Shown here in pieces: positions 26,791 through 34,867 of a stretch of 37,825 nucleotides of DNA. A model generated the notes under the pieces. That model searched no databases, was not told where the DNA came from, and saw only the letters and a program-made list of their open reading frames with translations. A program made the position numbers and the translations under genes. Positions within the stretch are counted from its first letter, which is position 1; each line of letters opens with the position of its first letter. Source of the DNA: Promethearchaeia archaeon (GTDB taxonomy: Archaea; Asgardarchaeota; Lokiarchaeia; Sigyniarchaeales; SOKP01); the NCBI GenBank assembly GCA_029856155.1, contig JAHQWL010000081.1, positions 71,812-109,636 on the forward strand, written 5' to 3'.

Positions 26791-26976
26791 ACGACTTCAC
26801 TTAATCTTAATTTGATTTCAAATTTTAAATAATCATCATATTTAAAGTACTTATAAAGTAGAATAACACATGTTTTTAATTTAAATCTTACTTCTCTGCT
26901 TTATTTAAAACTAAATTTCAAAGAAAAGACTTGGTATAAAAAAAGTAAAAAAAATAAATTTAAACGAGTTTTTTTC

Positions 26977-28398
26977 TCATTTTTTAGTTATTTCATATAT
27001 TGACTCTCTGATGGATGGTGTTATGAAATCAACTTCTTTTGGCTTCTCTAAAGTATCCAAAAGATTATATTCTGTAATCATTTGAAGAACACCCATAACA
27101 ACCATTCCATGATTGTACTGTTCATTAGCATCGTAGAGATTTCTCCAACAGAAAGGACATTCGGTTGTTAAGATATCCGCTCCTATTGCATTTGCTTCAT
27201 CACATCGAAGACTTGCGGTTCTAATAGAAAATTCAGGATATCCTGCCCTCACACCTCCACCAGCACCACAACACATACTATCAAGTTTTATACGGTACAT
27301 CTCTTTAAATTTAATTCCTACATCTTCTTCAAGTTTTCTAAGAATAACCCGTGGAACATCATACCACGCTTCGATTGCATTCTTAATTTTTCGACTATCT
27401 ATCATTAGATTTTCAGATTTCTCAATCATCTCTTGTTCCATATCAAGTGCAAAATGTCTTCCAGTGTGACAAGGATCATGGTATGTAACCACTTTACCCT
27501 TTAATTCCTTGTTAGGTTTGAATTTGATTTTTTCTTGTTGGACTAATCGTGCCACAAGTTCAAATGCATGTTGAGTCTTAAATGGAAGTTTTTCATCTTC
27601 AGCCATCCATTTTGGATAATCAATAGTAAAAGTTCTATAACAACCAGCACAGCTGAAGTAAACCATTTCTACATTCTTGAAAGTTTCAAGATTTTTCCTC
27701 ATTAATCCTTGAGCTGTATCAACTGCACCAATCCTAAAGAATGGACTTCCACAGCATACCTCATCAGCAACTAACGTGAAATTCATACCCAATTGCTCAA
27801 ATAGTTTTGCAGTTGCTATGGCAACCTCTATTTGTCGATAACTTGCGGTACATCCAACATAATAAGCAATTTTAGCGTCTTTATTATTGATAAATTTCTC
27901 TAAACCAGCATCCTTAGCCCATTTTAATCTTTCAGCTGCCGCTCCACCATATGGATTATTTCGCTCCTTTACTAATTTATCTACTAACTCATGTTTATCA
28001 ATCATAGGTATTCCAGATTCAATACAGGCGGCTCTTAAAGACTCAATAATATCAACAGTACGAACCTTGGTTTCACATTGAGCAGAACACTGACCACATG
28101 TAATACACGGTAAAATTACATCCCTAACTTCTTCGCTAAATTCTAAGTCTCCACTTAAAATTGATCGAGCAATCCACATCTTACCTGCATTCCAGAAGGC
28201 TTCCCATCCATATTCTATACCCGCTGGACAAGCGTCTATCATTCCTTCATAAAGTACTGTACTTTGCTTTCCAGAAAATTCTCCAATTCCTTCCCTGTCA
28301 GGTTCATTAGAATAGGCAAATTTACATGCTTTACAATGAATACATTTATAAATATCCTTTTTTAATTCTTCTAATCTTTCCATTCCTGTTTTAGCCAT
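26977..28398 (-). CDS. Fe-S oxidoreductase with CCG domains (GlcF/HdrD-like)
   Basis: The subunit carries electrons from a flavoprotein partner. Two N-terminal ferredoxin-like sites are visible: CIHCKAC with a later ACPAG, and CITCGQCSAQC. Two CCG domains follow: YYVGCTASYRQ ... CCGSPF ... FSCAGCYRTF, then YHDPCHTGRH ... MCCGAGGGVR ... ECPFCWRNL. These can bind a further [4Fe-4S] or noncubane cluster, as in HdrB/HdrD. There is no membrane helix, so it is soluble or peripheral. I chose the ATG at 28398, preceded by AGAGGTTG. The frame also allows a TTG at 28410. The flavoprotein gene lies directly upstream; its stop is about 22 nt before this ATG, so the two form an operon. Confidence 0.9.
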   Translation of the reverse strand: MAKTGMERLEELKKDIYKCIHCKACKFAYSNEPDREGIGEFSGKQSTVLYEGMIDACPAGIEYGWEAFWNAGKMWIARSILSGDLEFSEEVRDVILPCITCGQCSAQCETKVRTVDIIESLRAACIESGIPMIDKHELVDKLVKERNNPYGGAAAERLKWAKDAGLEKFINNKDAKIAYYVGCTASYRQIEVAIATAKLFEQLGMNFTLVADEVCCGSPFFRIGAVDTAQGLMRKNLETFKNVEMVYFSCAGCYRTFTIDYPKWMAEDEKLPFKTQHAFELVARLVQQEKIKFKPNKELKGKVVTYHDPCHTGRHFALDMEQEMIEKSENLMIDSRKIKNAIEAWYDVPRVILRKLEEDVGIKFKEMYRIKLDSMCCGAGGGVRAGYPEFSIRTASLRCDEANAIGADILTTECPFCWRNLYDANEQYNHGMVVMGVLQMITEYNLLDTLEKPKEVDFITPSIRESIYEITKK

Positions 28399-28420
28399 TT
28401 TTTTAATCAACCTCTTTAAT

Positions 28421-29905
28421 TTATGGAAGAGCTAATCTTCCTGGATGCATTATCATATTTGGATCTACAAGCTTTTTGAAGGCTCTCAAATATTTCCAAT
28501 ACATACCTGCTTGATAATAAGCTTGGATATGAATATATGGATCTGGTCTATAGTTAAGCCAGCCTTGCTTCAGACCATATTCAGTAGTTTCTCTATTCAA
28601 TTCTTGAACTCTTTCTAATTCCTCTGTCTTTGTGCTGTCAAAGCAAATTATAGGCATACAAATTGCTTGTCGACCGCGTTCAATTGAAGCAACCCACATC
28701 GTAGGGGGAAAACCATATTTTTCCATTGCGTTACAGTATGTTTCACAGAAATGGGCACATTCTGGCCAAGGTGTATACCAAGTTATAAATAAGAAACCCG
28801 CATCCCATAAACCATACGGAACAGCAATTTTATTTGGTTTTTTCAATCTACTTGCGATTTGTTTTGGATGTAATTCCTGGGCTTTTATTGAATCAGGGTC
28901 TTTAGCTCTATTCGCTTTATAATCCTTTGCCATCTTATCAATTCTATTTGTAACATAGTCTAATTCTTCCTGTGTTTGAGCCCAGCATTCAAAATTCATC
29001 CACCACTGCGAAATCCCCATTTCTTCAAAGAATTTGTAATCATGCGGTACTTTATCCTTTGGCCATCGAGTCATCACAAGAGGGTAATTTCCACCTTGGA
29101 CCATAACTGTATTATGTGCAATTCCAAATTCTTGTTTTTGGATTTCCAAAGTTAAATTCTGCATATCATAAGGATTTGACATGCCCCATACTACAATAGT
29201 TTTAAATTCGGGATGTGGATAAATCTTTACTGCTACTTTGGTGATTACTCCCATAGTTCCTTGACTACCCATCAAAAGGGACCATATATCAGGACCAAGT
29301 CCATATTTGTAGAATGGTTTCGCAGTAGGTAATGCCCAAGAACCAGTTCTTAAAACATCACCATTTGCAAACACAACTTCAGCACCCATAAAATTGTCTC
29401 CTTGTGGCCCCACACTTGAAGTATATAATGAAAATCCTCTATCAATGGCATCTCCCATAACTGTAGAGGCTGGTGGAGCTCCATCTGGTATTGGTGGTGC
29501 CCATTCAGGAGTATTTTTGTGCATATATGCCCAGAGTCCTCCTATGGTTACTCCAGGTTCTACAATTGCGAATCGATTTTCCTCATCGATTTCAATAATT
29601 CTATTCATTCGCCCTAAATCAAGGAGTACCCCCCCAGGTTTGATTGTTGGACACGAAAACCCACCAGACAATCCCCCAGAGACTGGACTTACTGCAATCT
29701 TCTCCGCGGAACAATAAATCAAGATTTTGCGAATCTCTTCAACATATTTAGGTCGAATGACGATATCTGGAATTTGCGATTCTAAACCCATAACAGATTT
29801 AGCGAGGTATGATGCTGTAATAGCTTTGTTATTTGTAGCATACTCTTTACCAACAATACCGATCATAGCTTCTAAATCTTTTTCATCTGGTAATTTATAG
29901 CTCAT
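28421..29905 (-). CDS. FAD-linked oxidase of the VAO/PCMH (GlcD-like) family
   Basis: A flavoprotein dehydrogenase of the vanillyl-alcohol-oxidase fold, family to glycolate and lactate dehydrogenases (GlcD) and p-cresol methylhydroxylase. The FAD-binding half has VIRPKYVEEIRKILIYCSAE, VSPVSGGLSGG and IVEPGVTIGGLWAYM, then VGPQGDNFMGAEVVFANGDV and MGSQGTMGVITKVAVKIYPH. The C-terminal cap has WYTPWPECAHFCETYC and ends in VDPNMIMHPGRLALP, as in this family. The donor substrate is unknown: a hydroxy acid or an aromatic alcohol would fit. The start is the ATG at 29905 after AAGGTTGG. The partner Fe-S gene follows. Cytosolic; electrons probably leave through the GlcF-like subunit. Confidence 0.9.
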   Translation of the reverse strand: MSYKLPDEKDLEAMIGIVGKEYATNNKAITASYLAKSVMGLESQIPDIVIRPKYVEEIRKILIYCSAEKIAVSPVSGGLSGGFSCPTIKPGGVLLDLGRMNRIIEIDEENRFAIVEPGVTIGGLWAYMHKNTPEWAPPIPDGAPPASTVMGDAIDRGFSLYTSSVGPQGDNFMGAEVVFANGDVLRTGSWALPTAKPFYKYGLGPDIWSLLMGSQGTMGVITKVAVKIYPHPEFKTIVVWGMSNPYDMQNLTLEIQKQEFGIAHNTVMVQGGNYPLVMTRWPKDKVPHDYKFFEEMGISQWWMNFECWAQTQEELDYVTNRIDKMAKDYKANRAKDPDSIKAQELHPKQIASRLKKPNKIAVPYGLWDAGFLFITWYTPWPECAHFCETYCNAMEKYGFPPTMWVASIERGRQAICMPIICFDSTKTEELERVQELNRETTEYGLKQGWLNYRPDPYIHIQAYYQAGMYWKYLRAFKKLVDPNMIMHPGRLALP

Positions 29906-30137
29906 ATTTTCCAACCTTTTAATTAATCTTTAAATTTTTGATTTTTTATAATTGAATGTATTATTTTGGAAAATTAAGTACTGAATTTTAAATTTTGTTA
30001 TATCATTTTCATACAAACTACGATTTTTTCTTATAGAAATTATGTTTCTTATTAAAGTATAAAAAATATATCTGAGAAAAGGAATAAAAAGCAGTAAAGT
30101 AATGAAAAAACATCAATTATATTTATTGATTGTAGTT
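29906..30137 (-). promoter_or_regulatory. Promoter region of the flavin/Fe-S operon
   Basis: About 230 nt of AT-rich DNA between the zinc-protein gene and the flavoprotein gene, both on the minus strand. AAGGTTGG ends 6 nt before the ATG and is a likely ribosome binding site. No repeat or structured RNA is obvious. Confidence 0.4.
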
Positions 30138-30689
30138 TTATATAGTTATAAATTCAGGTATATTAGAGCTAATTGAAGATTTTTGCCTCCTATTATCTTT
30201 AATGATATATTCGAGAAAAATTTCATTATTTTCGTCAATAAATTCCCAGAATTCTTCATAAATTTCTTTCCAATTCATCTTTTTCTTTTGTTGTTTAATT
30301 TGTTTCTCTAAAGTACCATGATTTTTATTGTTTTTACTATCTAGAGGGATAAACTTCACATTCTTATCATCAAGAATCAAACTTTCAAATGCATTTTGAT
30401 TAATCTTCTCATTTTGATTATAAGCTTTTACGCCATTTCTTAAATTTTTAGAATTTTCTTGGTTCAGTTCCAAATCTACTTTCTGATATCCTCTGACTTG
30501 AAAATTATTATCAATAAAAACTTGAAAATGATGGGGACAAATTAATCCCTTATGGATTGAAATAGTATTTAAATTAGAATTTTTATTTAATCTCGATCTT
30601 GGTATGCCAATTAAATCACTTGTTTTACATATTGGGCATATCACTTGAATCTTATTTGTTCGGTTAGGGATTAACATTAAAGTTCTCAC
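30138..30689 (-). CDS. Small zinc-binding protein of Asgard-type domain architecture
   Basis: The first 75 residues hold a CPIC site, then IPRSRL, then TISIHKGLICPHHFQVFIDN and VRGYQKVDLEL. Cys18/Cys21 and Cys/His-His of CPHH are likely zinc ligands. I recall near-identical strings (a start such as GLICxHHFQ followed by FxVRGYQ) from Lokiarchaeia proteins, but cannot name a database family. The rest (80-183) is charged and probably helical or disordered (an N/E/K-rich stretch), with no membrane helix. The start is GTG; an ATG four codons later (30677) is an equally likely start. It is divergent from the acyl-CoA synthetase gene across a 153-nt shared promoter region. Confidence 0.65.
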   Translation of the reverse strand: MRTLMLIPNRTNKIQVICPICKTSDLIGIPRSRLNKNSNLNTISIHKGLICPHHFQVFIDNNFQVRGYQKVDLELNQENSKNLRNGVKAYNQNEKINQNAFESLILDDKNVKFIPLDSKNNKNHGTLEKQIKQQKKKMNWKEIYEEFWEFIDENNEIFLEYIIKDNRRQKSSISSNIPEFITI

Positions 30690-30842
30690 ATTTTTAAATA
30701 AAAATTTAATCTTGTAAAAATCTCTATAAGATTATATTTAAACTTAGCATTTTTGTTGGCTATGACCGAATCTTTAAGTTCAATAAATAATTTTTACAAG
30801 TATTATACTCATCCTAATTCAATTATAATATAAGAGGATATC

Positions 30843-32246
30843 ATGTCAGAAATGGATATTTTTTTTCACCCAAAATCGATTGCGATAATTGGAGCATCTG
30901 ATAGTTTTAAATTCGGATATGCTACAACAAAATATCTACTAGGTTCAAAATTTAAAACTTTTCCCGTTAACATCAAGAAACAAGAAATTCATGGTCATAA
31001 AGCTTATAAAAGCATAGAAGATATTCCAGAAGAAATAGATTTAGTAGTAATTCTTGTTGGAAATGAATTTGTGCTTCAAACAGTAAAAGATTGTATAAAA
31101 AAGGGAGTAAAAGGGATAATAATAGAATCAGCTGGTTTTGCAGAGACTGGTATAGAGAAGTATATAAAGATTCAAGAAGAAATTGAAATGATTGCTAAAG
31201 AATCAAAAGTCAGAATTATAGGTCCTAATTGTATAGGAGTGACCGATTTTAACAATCAATTCACAACCGCAGACATGAGTTTTGATCAAGCGTCTAGTGG
31301 AAAGGTTGCCGTTATTGCACAATCTGGAGTACTTGGAAATATATTTATAGATTGGGCCACAGATAAAGGGATTGGTTTTTCTAAAACTATTACAATAGGA
31401 AACAAAGTGGATGTTGACGAAGTGGATTTACTTAAATATTTAAACGAAGATCCTGAAACAAAAGTCATAACTCTTTATCTAGAAGGTACGAAACGAGGGA
31501 AAGAATTATTTGAAACATTTAAAAACATGGAAAAACCCGTTATAATTCTTAAAAACGGAAAAAGTGATATAGGTTCAAAAGCAGTTAATAGCCATACGGG
31601 ATCAATGGCGGGGAATAACAAAGTATATGATGCTGTCATTAAACAGAATCCTAAAATCTTTAGAGTAAATAATTTTTATGAAATGTTTAATGTGGCACAT
31701 GTTTTTGCTAGTCAACCTTTACCTACAGGGAAAAATATTGCTATTATCACAGGTTCAGGAAGTTTAGGAGCATTAGCATGTGATGAAATTGAAGAACAGA
31801 GACTAAATCTTGCAAATTTAACTGAAAATACCATCTCTCTTATTAAATCAGTAATTCCCAACTGGGTTTCAATTCGAGGTACTATAGATTTAGGTCCTTC
31901 TATCTTTGAGACATTTATTCCAACTATAGAAGCACTTTTTCAAGATGAGAATGTAGATTGCATTTTATATATTTTTTCAGTTCCTCGATGGCCACTTCAA
32001 ATGATGGGGTCAATGGCGAAAAACTGGGCAGAACAGCAATTTGAACTCATTAAAGAATTAACGCAAAAATTTAATAAGCCATGCGTATGTGTATGCTTTG
32101 GTTCTGGATGGACCTTTGATTTTCTTAGAAAAGCTGAATCTTCATCAAATTTAGAATTTAAAATTCCAATAATGAGCAGAATAAAACATGCTCTAAAAGC
32201 ATTTAAGATGATGTATGAATTTGGAAAAATAAAGAAGTTAGATTAA
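30843..32246 (+). CDS. acdA: Acyl-CoA synthetase (NDP-forming), alpha subunit
   Basis: Converts acyl-CoA, ADP and phosphate to the acid, CoA and ATP (or the reverse), the main energy-yielding step of archaeal organic acid fermentation. The CoA-binding Rossmann domain starts with IFFHPKSIAIIGASDS and has VRIIGPNCIGVTDF. The ligase domain has VAVIAQSGVLGNIFIDWATD, and SHTGSMAG holds the phosphorylated His at about residue 251. The 467-residue length is that of a separate alpha subunit, so a beta subunit (ATP-grasp) gene is expected elsewhere. None is in the window. An AGAGGAT stretch lies 3-9 nt before the ATG. Cytosolic. Confidence 0.9.
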   Translation: MSEMDIFFHPKSIAIIGASDSFKFGYATTKYLLGSKFKTFPVNIKKQEIHGHKAYKSIEDIPEEIDLVVILVGNEFVLQTVKDCIKKGVKGIIIESAGFAETGIEKYIKIQEEIEMIAKESKVRIIGPNCIGVTDFNNQFTTADMSFDQASSGKVAVIAQSGVLGNIFIDWATDKGIGFSKTITIGNKVDVDEVDLLKYLNEDPETKVITLYLEGTKRGKELFETFKNMEKPVIILKNGKSDIGSKAVNSHTGSMAGNNKVYDAVIKQNPKIFRVNNFYEMFNVAHVFASQPLPTGKNIAIITGSGSLGALACDEIEEQRLNLANLTENTISLIKSVIPNWVSIRGTIDLGPSIFETFIPTIEALFQDENVDCILYIFSVPRWPLQMMGSMAKNWAEQQFELIKELTQKFNKPCVCVCFGSGWTFDFLRKAESSSNLEFKIPIMSRIKHALKAFKMMYEFGKIKKLD

Positions 32247-32518
32247 CTAAAACGTATTTTCCCTTTTTTAATCTATGCTTATAATTAAAAAACTTACGAG
32301 AGAAATTTATTGTGAGGTTAAAAAAAATTGATATAAAAACCATTGAGAATGTAAATGAGATATAATTAATTTTAGTTCTATGCAATTTCGTGTCAAATTT
32401 TAAGATCTTCTTATTGGTTTTCATAAGAATACTTCAAAAATTGGACTCCAAATTTTTTTAATTACATTATGATCTCCTTTTAATTAAGTAAAAATATTAA
32501 ATTTAAAGTGATAGAATA

Positions 32519-33046
32519 ATGAGTGAAGTATATATTTTTAATATCGCATGGCAAGAAATTGTCAATTGGTTTTTAGTTCAACCTATTTACGCACAAGTTC
32601 TTGTATTGATAGGAGTCTTTGCTGTATTAACTCTTGCTGTAATATTAGTTTATTACATTCTCAAAGGTGTGGCTTATTTAGTTTACTATATACTAAAAGG
32701 AGTTTATTACCTTCTGAAAGGAATTGGTCTACTCTTTTATAAGATATTCGAAGGACTGTATTATGCGATTTCAGGAAAAACTAAACCGGTAAAGAATCTA
32801 GCACCAGAACAACAAGCACCACCTCAACAACAAATGATACGTCAAGTGAAACATGAACAAGAACCAATTGTACCCATTCAACAGAGCATACAAATAGTTC
32901 GACCTGAAGTTGCTTATTGCAGTGAATGTGGTAATAAATTTACAGATTCAATGCTTCAAACTCTACAAGAAAGTGGAGTTGCCTACTGTATTCATTGTGG
33001 AAATAAAAAAACTCAAGAATACAAAATGAGTATTGAAAGTCAATAA
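32519..33046 (+). CDS. Membrane protein with tandem amphipathic repeats and a C-terminal zinc ribbon
   Basis: A 175-residue protein. Residues of about 22-45 form a hydrophobic helix, followed directly by tandem units of about 11 residues built on YYILKGV (VYYILKGVAYL, VYYILKGVYYL, then LLKGIGLLFYKIFEGLYY). These repeats, with a Lys on the same face each time, look membrane-inserted or membrane-hugging. A Gln/Pro-rich linker precedes a zinc ribbon (YCSECGNKF ... YCIHCGNKK, about 138-165) in the cytosol. No family is recognised. A T-tract follows the stop and serves as terminator. The upstream 272 nt hold only AT-rich DNA with no supported gene. Confidence 0.7.
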   Translation: MSEVYIFNIAWQEIVNWFLVQPIYAQVLVLIGVFAVLTLAVILVYYILKGVAYLVYYILKGVYYLLKGIGLLFYKIFEGLYYAISGKTKPVKNLAPEQQAPPQQQMIRQVKHEQEPIVPIQQSIQIVRPEVAYCSECGNKFTDSMLQTLQESGVAYCIHCGNKKTQEYKMSIESQ

Positions 33047-33047
33047 T

Positions 33048-33074
33048 ATTTTTTATTCTTTTTTTTTTCTTTAA
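33048..33074 (+). terminator. T-tract terminator after the zinc-ribbon membrane protein
   Basis: Two runs of T on the sense strand (six T, then a run of ten T flanked by C) begin right after the stop codon. Archaeal RNA polymerase terminates at such runs. The T10 run and its counterpart beyond the insertion sequence form an inverted pair. Confidence 0.55.
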
Positions 33075-33109
33075 TGTCAAACAACACTCACCCGACAAAA
33101 ATAAATAGG
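33075..33109 (+). repeat. Left terminal inverted repeat of the insertion sequence
   Basis: Pairs with 34807-34841 on the opposite strand. The first 7 nt (TGTCAAA) and the inner CACTCAC and CGACAAAA blocks are identical in both ends. Confidence 0.85.
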
Positions 33110-33161
33110 CTCTGTGAGCTTAATAGAAAGATTTATCTTCGTTAAATCCTTATTTTATTTA

Positions 33162-34811
33162 ATGCCAGCAAAACCTTCTGAAATCAAAAAAGCTACAATC
33201 CATACTTATTGGAATTCTAAAGAAGGATTGATCTGCCCCTTATGTTCTTCTCAACTACAATATGAATTTAATAATGGAGGTAGGAAAATTATTACTTTAA
33301 AGGGACCTGTATGGGTAATGACTAATTATTATAGCTGCATTAATCCTAAGTGTGAAATGCACGAGGCATTTCCAGTAGCATATCATTCTGCCATGCAACG
33401 GAAGCGATTTTCCTTGGAAGTATGGGCAAAAGTGATACAACATCATTTCAAGCATCATCTTAATTATTCCACTATTGTTGAACTCATGTGGGACGATTGG
33501 GACGTGTCAATTTCGAGGAACACGGTGAGAAACATCTGCGAATTTTTTGAAATGGCAGGAAAGCAATACACGGACAAAAAAGTCCTAAAAGAGGTAGAAT
33601 CAAGCGGGAGAATCGTTTTATCGCTTGATGGTGCCCAACCAGTTAAGAACGAGCCTTCTCTTTGGGTCTTTTCTGATCGTCTCACGGGAAACGTGCTCCT
33701 AGCAAGGAACTTAGAATCTGCTCCCGCATTCGCGTTATGTGCTATATTTCGAGAAATTGAAATGCTCTATAGCGTTCCCATCGTAGCCATCATTTCTGAC
33801 AAGCAAAAAAACATTGTGAATGGTGTCAAGCAATTCAAACCAGATATCCCACATGCATATTGCCAGTACCACTTCCTTAACCACGTTGCCGAGCCCATTG
33901 CTTCGAAAGATTCGCATCTCAAGAAAATTCTTCGGAAATCTGTAAGACAATTCTCAATTGTCTATAATAATAAATATACCGATTCAAACGAGTTATACAA
34001 ATTGTTTCATCCCATTAGCGAGGAGCTGAAATGTGCCATCTCCACGCGTGGTGTTCGATTTGACATGTTTCCAGGAATCGAAGCATATGCGAATTTAGAG
34101 TATGTTGTGTCACGATTGGAACAATTCGGGGAAATGGAGTTCACTCCGAAAGTTTCTCGCACACTAAACGCTCTTCTTGCAGCATTAAAGAATTTACTTA
34201 GAGAGAATCGTCATTTACGAGAGGAAATAACCTCCTTGATACCTGATTTTCAGCAGATTCGTAAGATTTTGGCCAAAAGGGATAAAAAATCTTCTCAAAT
34301 TGAGAAAGAAGTGAAAAAATGGGTGTACAAACTCCAAAGCCGCTTGAAAAGAAGAAAATTGGAATCTAATCCTCAGAACATCAAGTGGCAACAACCTTCT
34401 TTCAAGGTAAGTTGCGAGGAAATATGGCAACAATGGATTCGGTTAGTAAAATCTTATAATGAAGGATTATACAGGGCTTATGATGTCGAGGAATTAGAGT
34501 TTACCAATAACGCCAAAGAACAGCTGTTTCACCGCAGTAAGCACCATTTTAAAGCCCTATTGGGCCGTGAAAACGTTGCAAGAGCGTTTCTGAACCACGG
34601 AGGACTGCATGTCCAGTTATTAGATATCGATTTTACGAAAAAAAAAGTTACTAGCGTGCTGTTAGCATGTGAAACCCCACTTATTGAAGCCCACAGGAAA
34701 GAATTTAACGCACAATACGCAACAATAAAACGAACGTGGAGAATTAGAGAAAAAGACACGGGAAACTTTACCCAATTCAAAATTAATTTGACTCAACTAG
34801 GGGGAACCTAA
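33162..34811 (+). CDS. DDE transposase, IS256/MULE-like, with N-terminal zinc finger
   Basis: Catalyses excision and insertion of the element. Numbered from the upstream GTG, CPLC at about 41-44 and CINPKC at 75-80 make a zinc finger. The catalytic Asp residues are in LSLDGAQP (near 172) and IISDKQKN (near 229), and the Glu is probably in TNNAKEQLF (near 463). The IPHAYCQYHFLNH segment after the second Asp is the Cys/His motif of MULE-type transposases. I start at the ATG at 33162 because the N-terminus MPAKPSEIKK fits a soluble protein; an in-frame GTG at 33114 (565 residues) borders the left repeat and is possible. The frame is intact with no stop, so the element may be active. Confidence 0.88.
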   Translation: MPAKPSEIKKATIHTYWNSKEGLICPLCSSQLQYEFNNGGRKIITLKGPVWVMTNYYSCINPKCEMHEAFPVAYHSAMQRKRFSLEVWAKVIQHHFKHHLNYSTIVELMWDDWDVSISRNTVRNICEFFEMAGKQYTDKKVLKEVESSGRIVLSLDGAQPVKNEPSLWVFSDRLTGNVLLARNLESAPAFALCAIFREIEMLYSVPIVAIISDKQKNIVNGVKQFKPDIPHAYCQYHFLNHVAEPIASKDSHLKKILRKSVRQFSIVYNNKYTDSNELYKLFHPISEELKCAISTRGVRFDMFPGIEAYANLEYVVSRLEQFGEMEFTPKVSRTLNALLAALKNLLRENRHLREEITSLIPDFQQIRKILAKRDKKSSQIEKEVKKWVYKLQSRLKRRKLESNPQNIKWQQPSFKVSCEEIWQQWIRLVKSYNEGLYRAYDVEELEFTNNAKEQLFHRSKHHFKALLGRENVARAFLNHGGLHVQLLDIDFTKKKVTSVLLACETPLIEAHRKEFNAQYATIKRTWRIREKDTGNFTQFKINLTQLGGT

Positions 34812-34841
34812 TCTATTTTGTCGAGTGAGTGGGCTTTGACA
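34807..34841 (-). repeat. Right terminal inverted repeat of the insertion sequence
   Basis: Reads inward on the minus strand as TGTCAAAGCCCACTCACTCG and continues GACAAAA. It overlaps the last codons and stop of the transposase gene by five bases. Confidence 0.85.
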
Positions 34842-34860
34842 ATTAAGAAAAAAAAAAGAA
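34842..34860 (-). terminator. T-tract terminator after trpB2
   Basis: On the minus strand a run of ten T flanked by C starts about 10 nt after the trpB2 stop. It mirrors the T10 run at 33059-33068, so before the insertion the two formed one bidirectional terminator. Confidence 0.5.
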
Positions 34861-34867
34861 ATATTTG

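Larger units (their letters stand above)
33075..34841 (+). mobile_element. Complete insertion sequence (about 1.77 kb, one transposase, matched terminal inverted repeats)
   Basis: The left end TGTCAAACAACACTCACCCG (33075 on) matches the inverted right end TGTCAAAGCCCACTCACTCG (ending at 34841), and the similarity continues with GACAAAA for about 35 nt. One transposase fills the interior. GC content and codon choice of the transposase are higher and more varied than those of all neighbours (gene segments with CTC, ACG and GCG codons), consistent with recent arrival. A target duplication is uncertain: the flanks share only AAT if one base of each end is assigned to the target. It interrupts a palindromic T10/A10 terminator between two convergent genes. 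The group looks like the IS256/MULE superfamily; the exact IS family is not named. Confidence 0.88.

Noticed and set aside
28632..29717. Plus-strand ORFs of 96 and 107 codons over the flavoprotein gene
   Set aside because: Both are antisense to an unmistakable VAO-family coding frame.
32203..32424. 73-residue minus-strand ORF overlapping the end of acdA
   Set aside because: It overlaps a secure gene, has no motif or ribosome binding site, and its composition looks like antisense AT-rich DNA.
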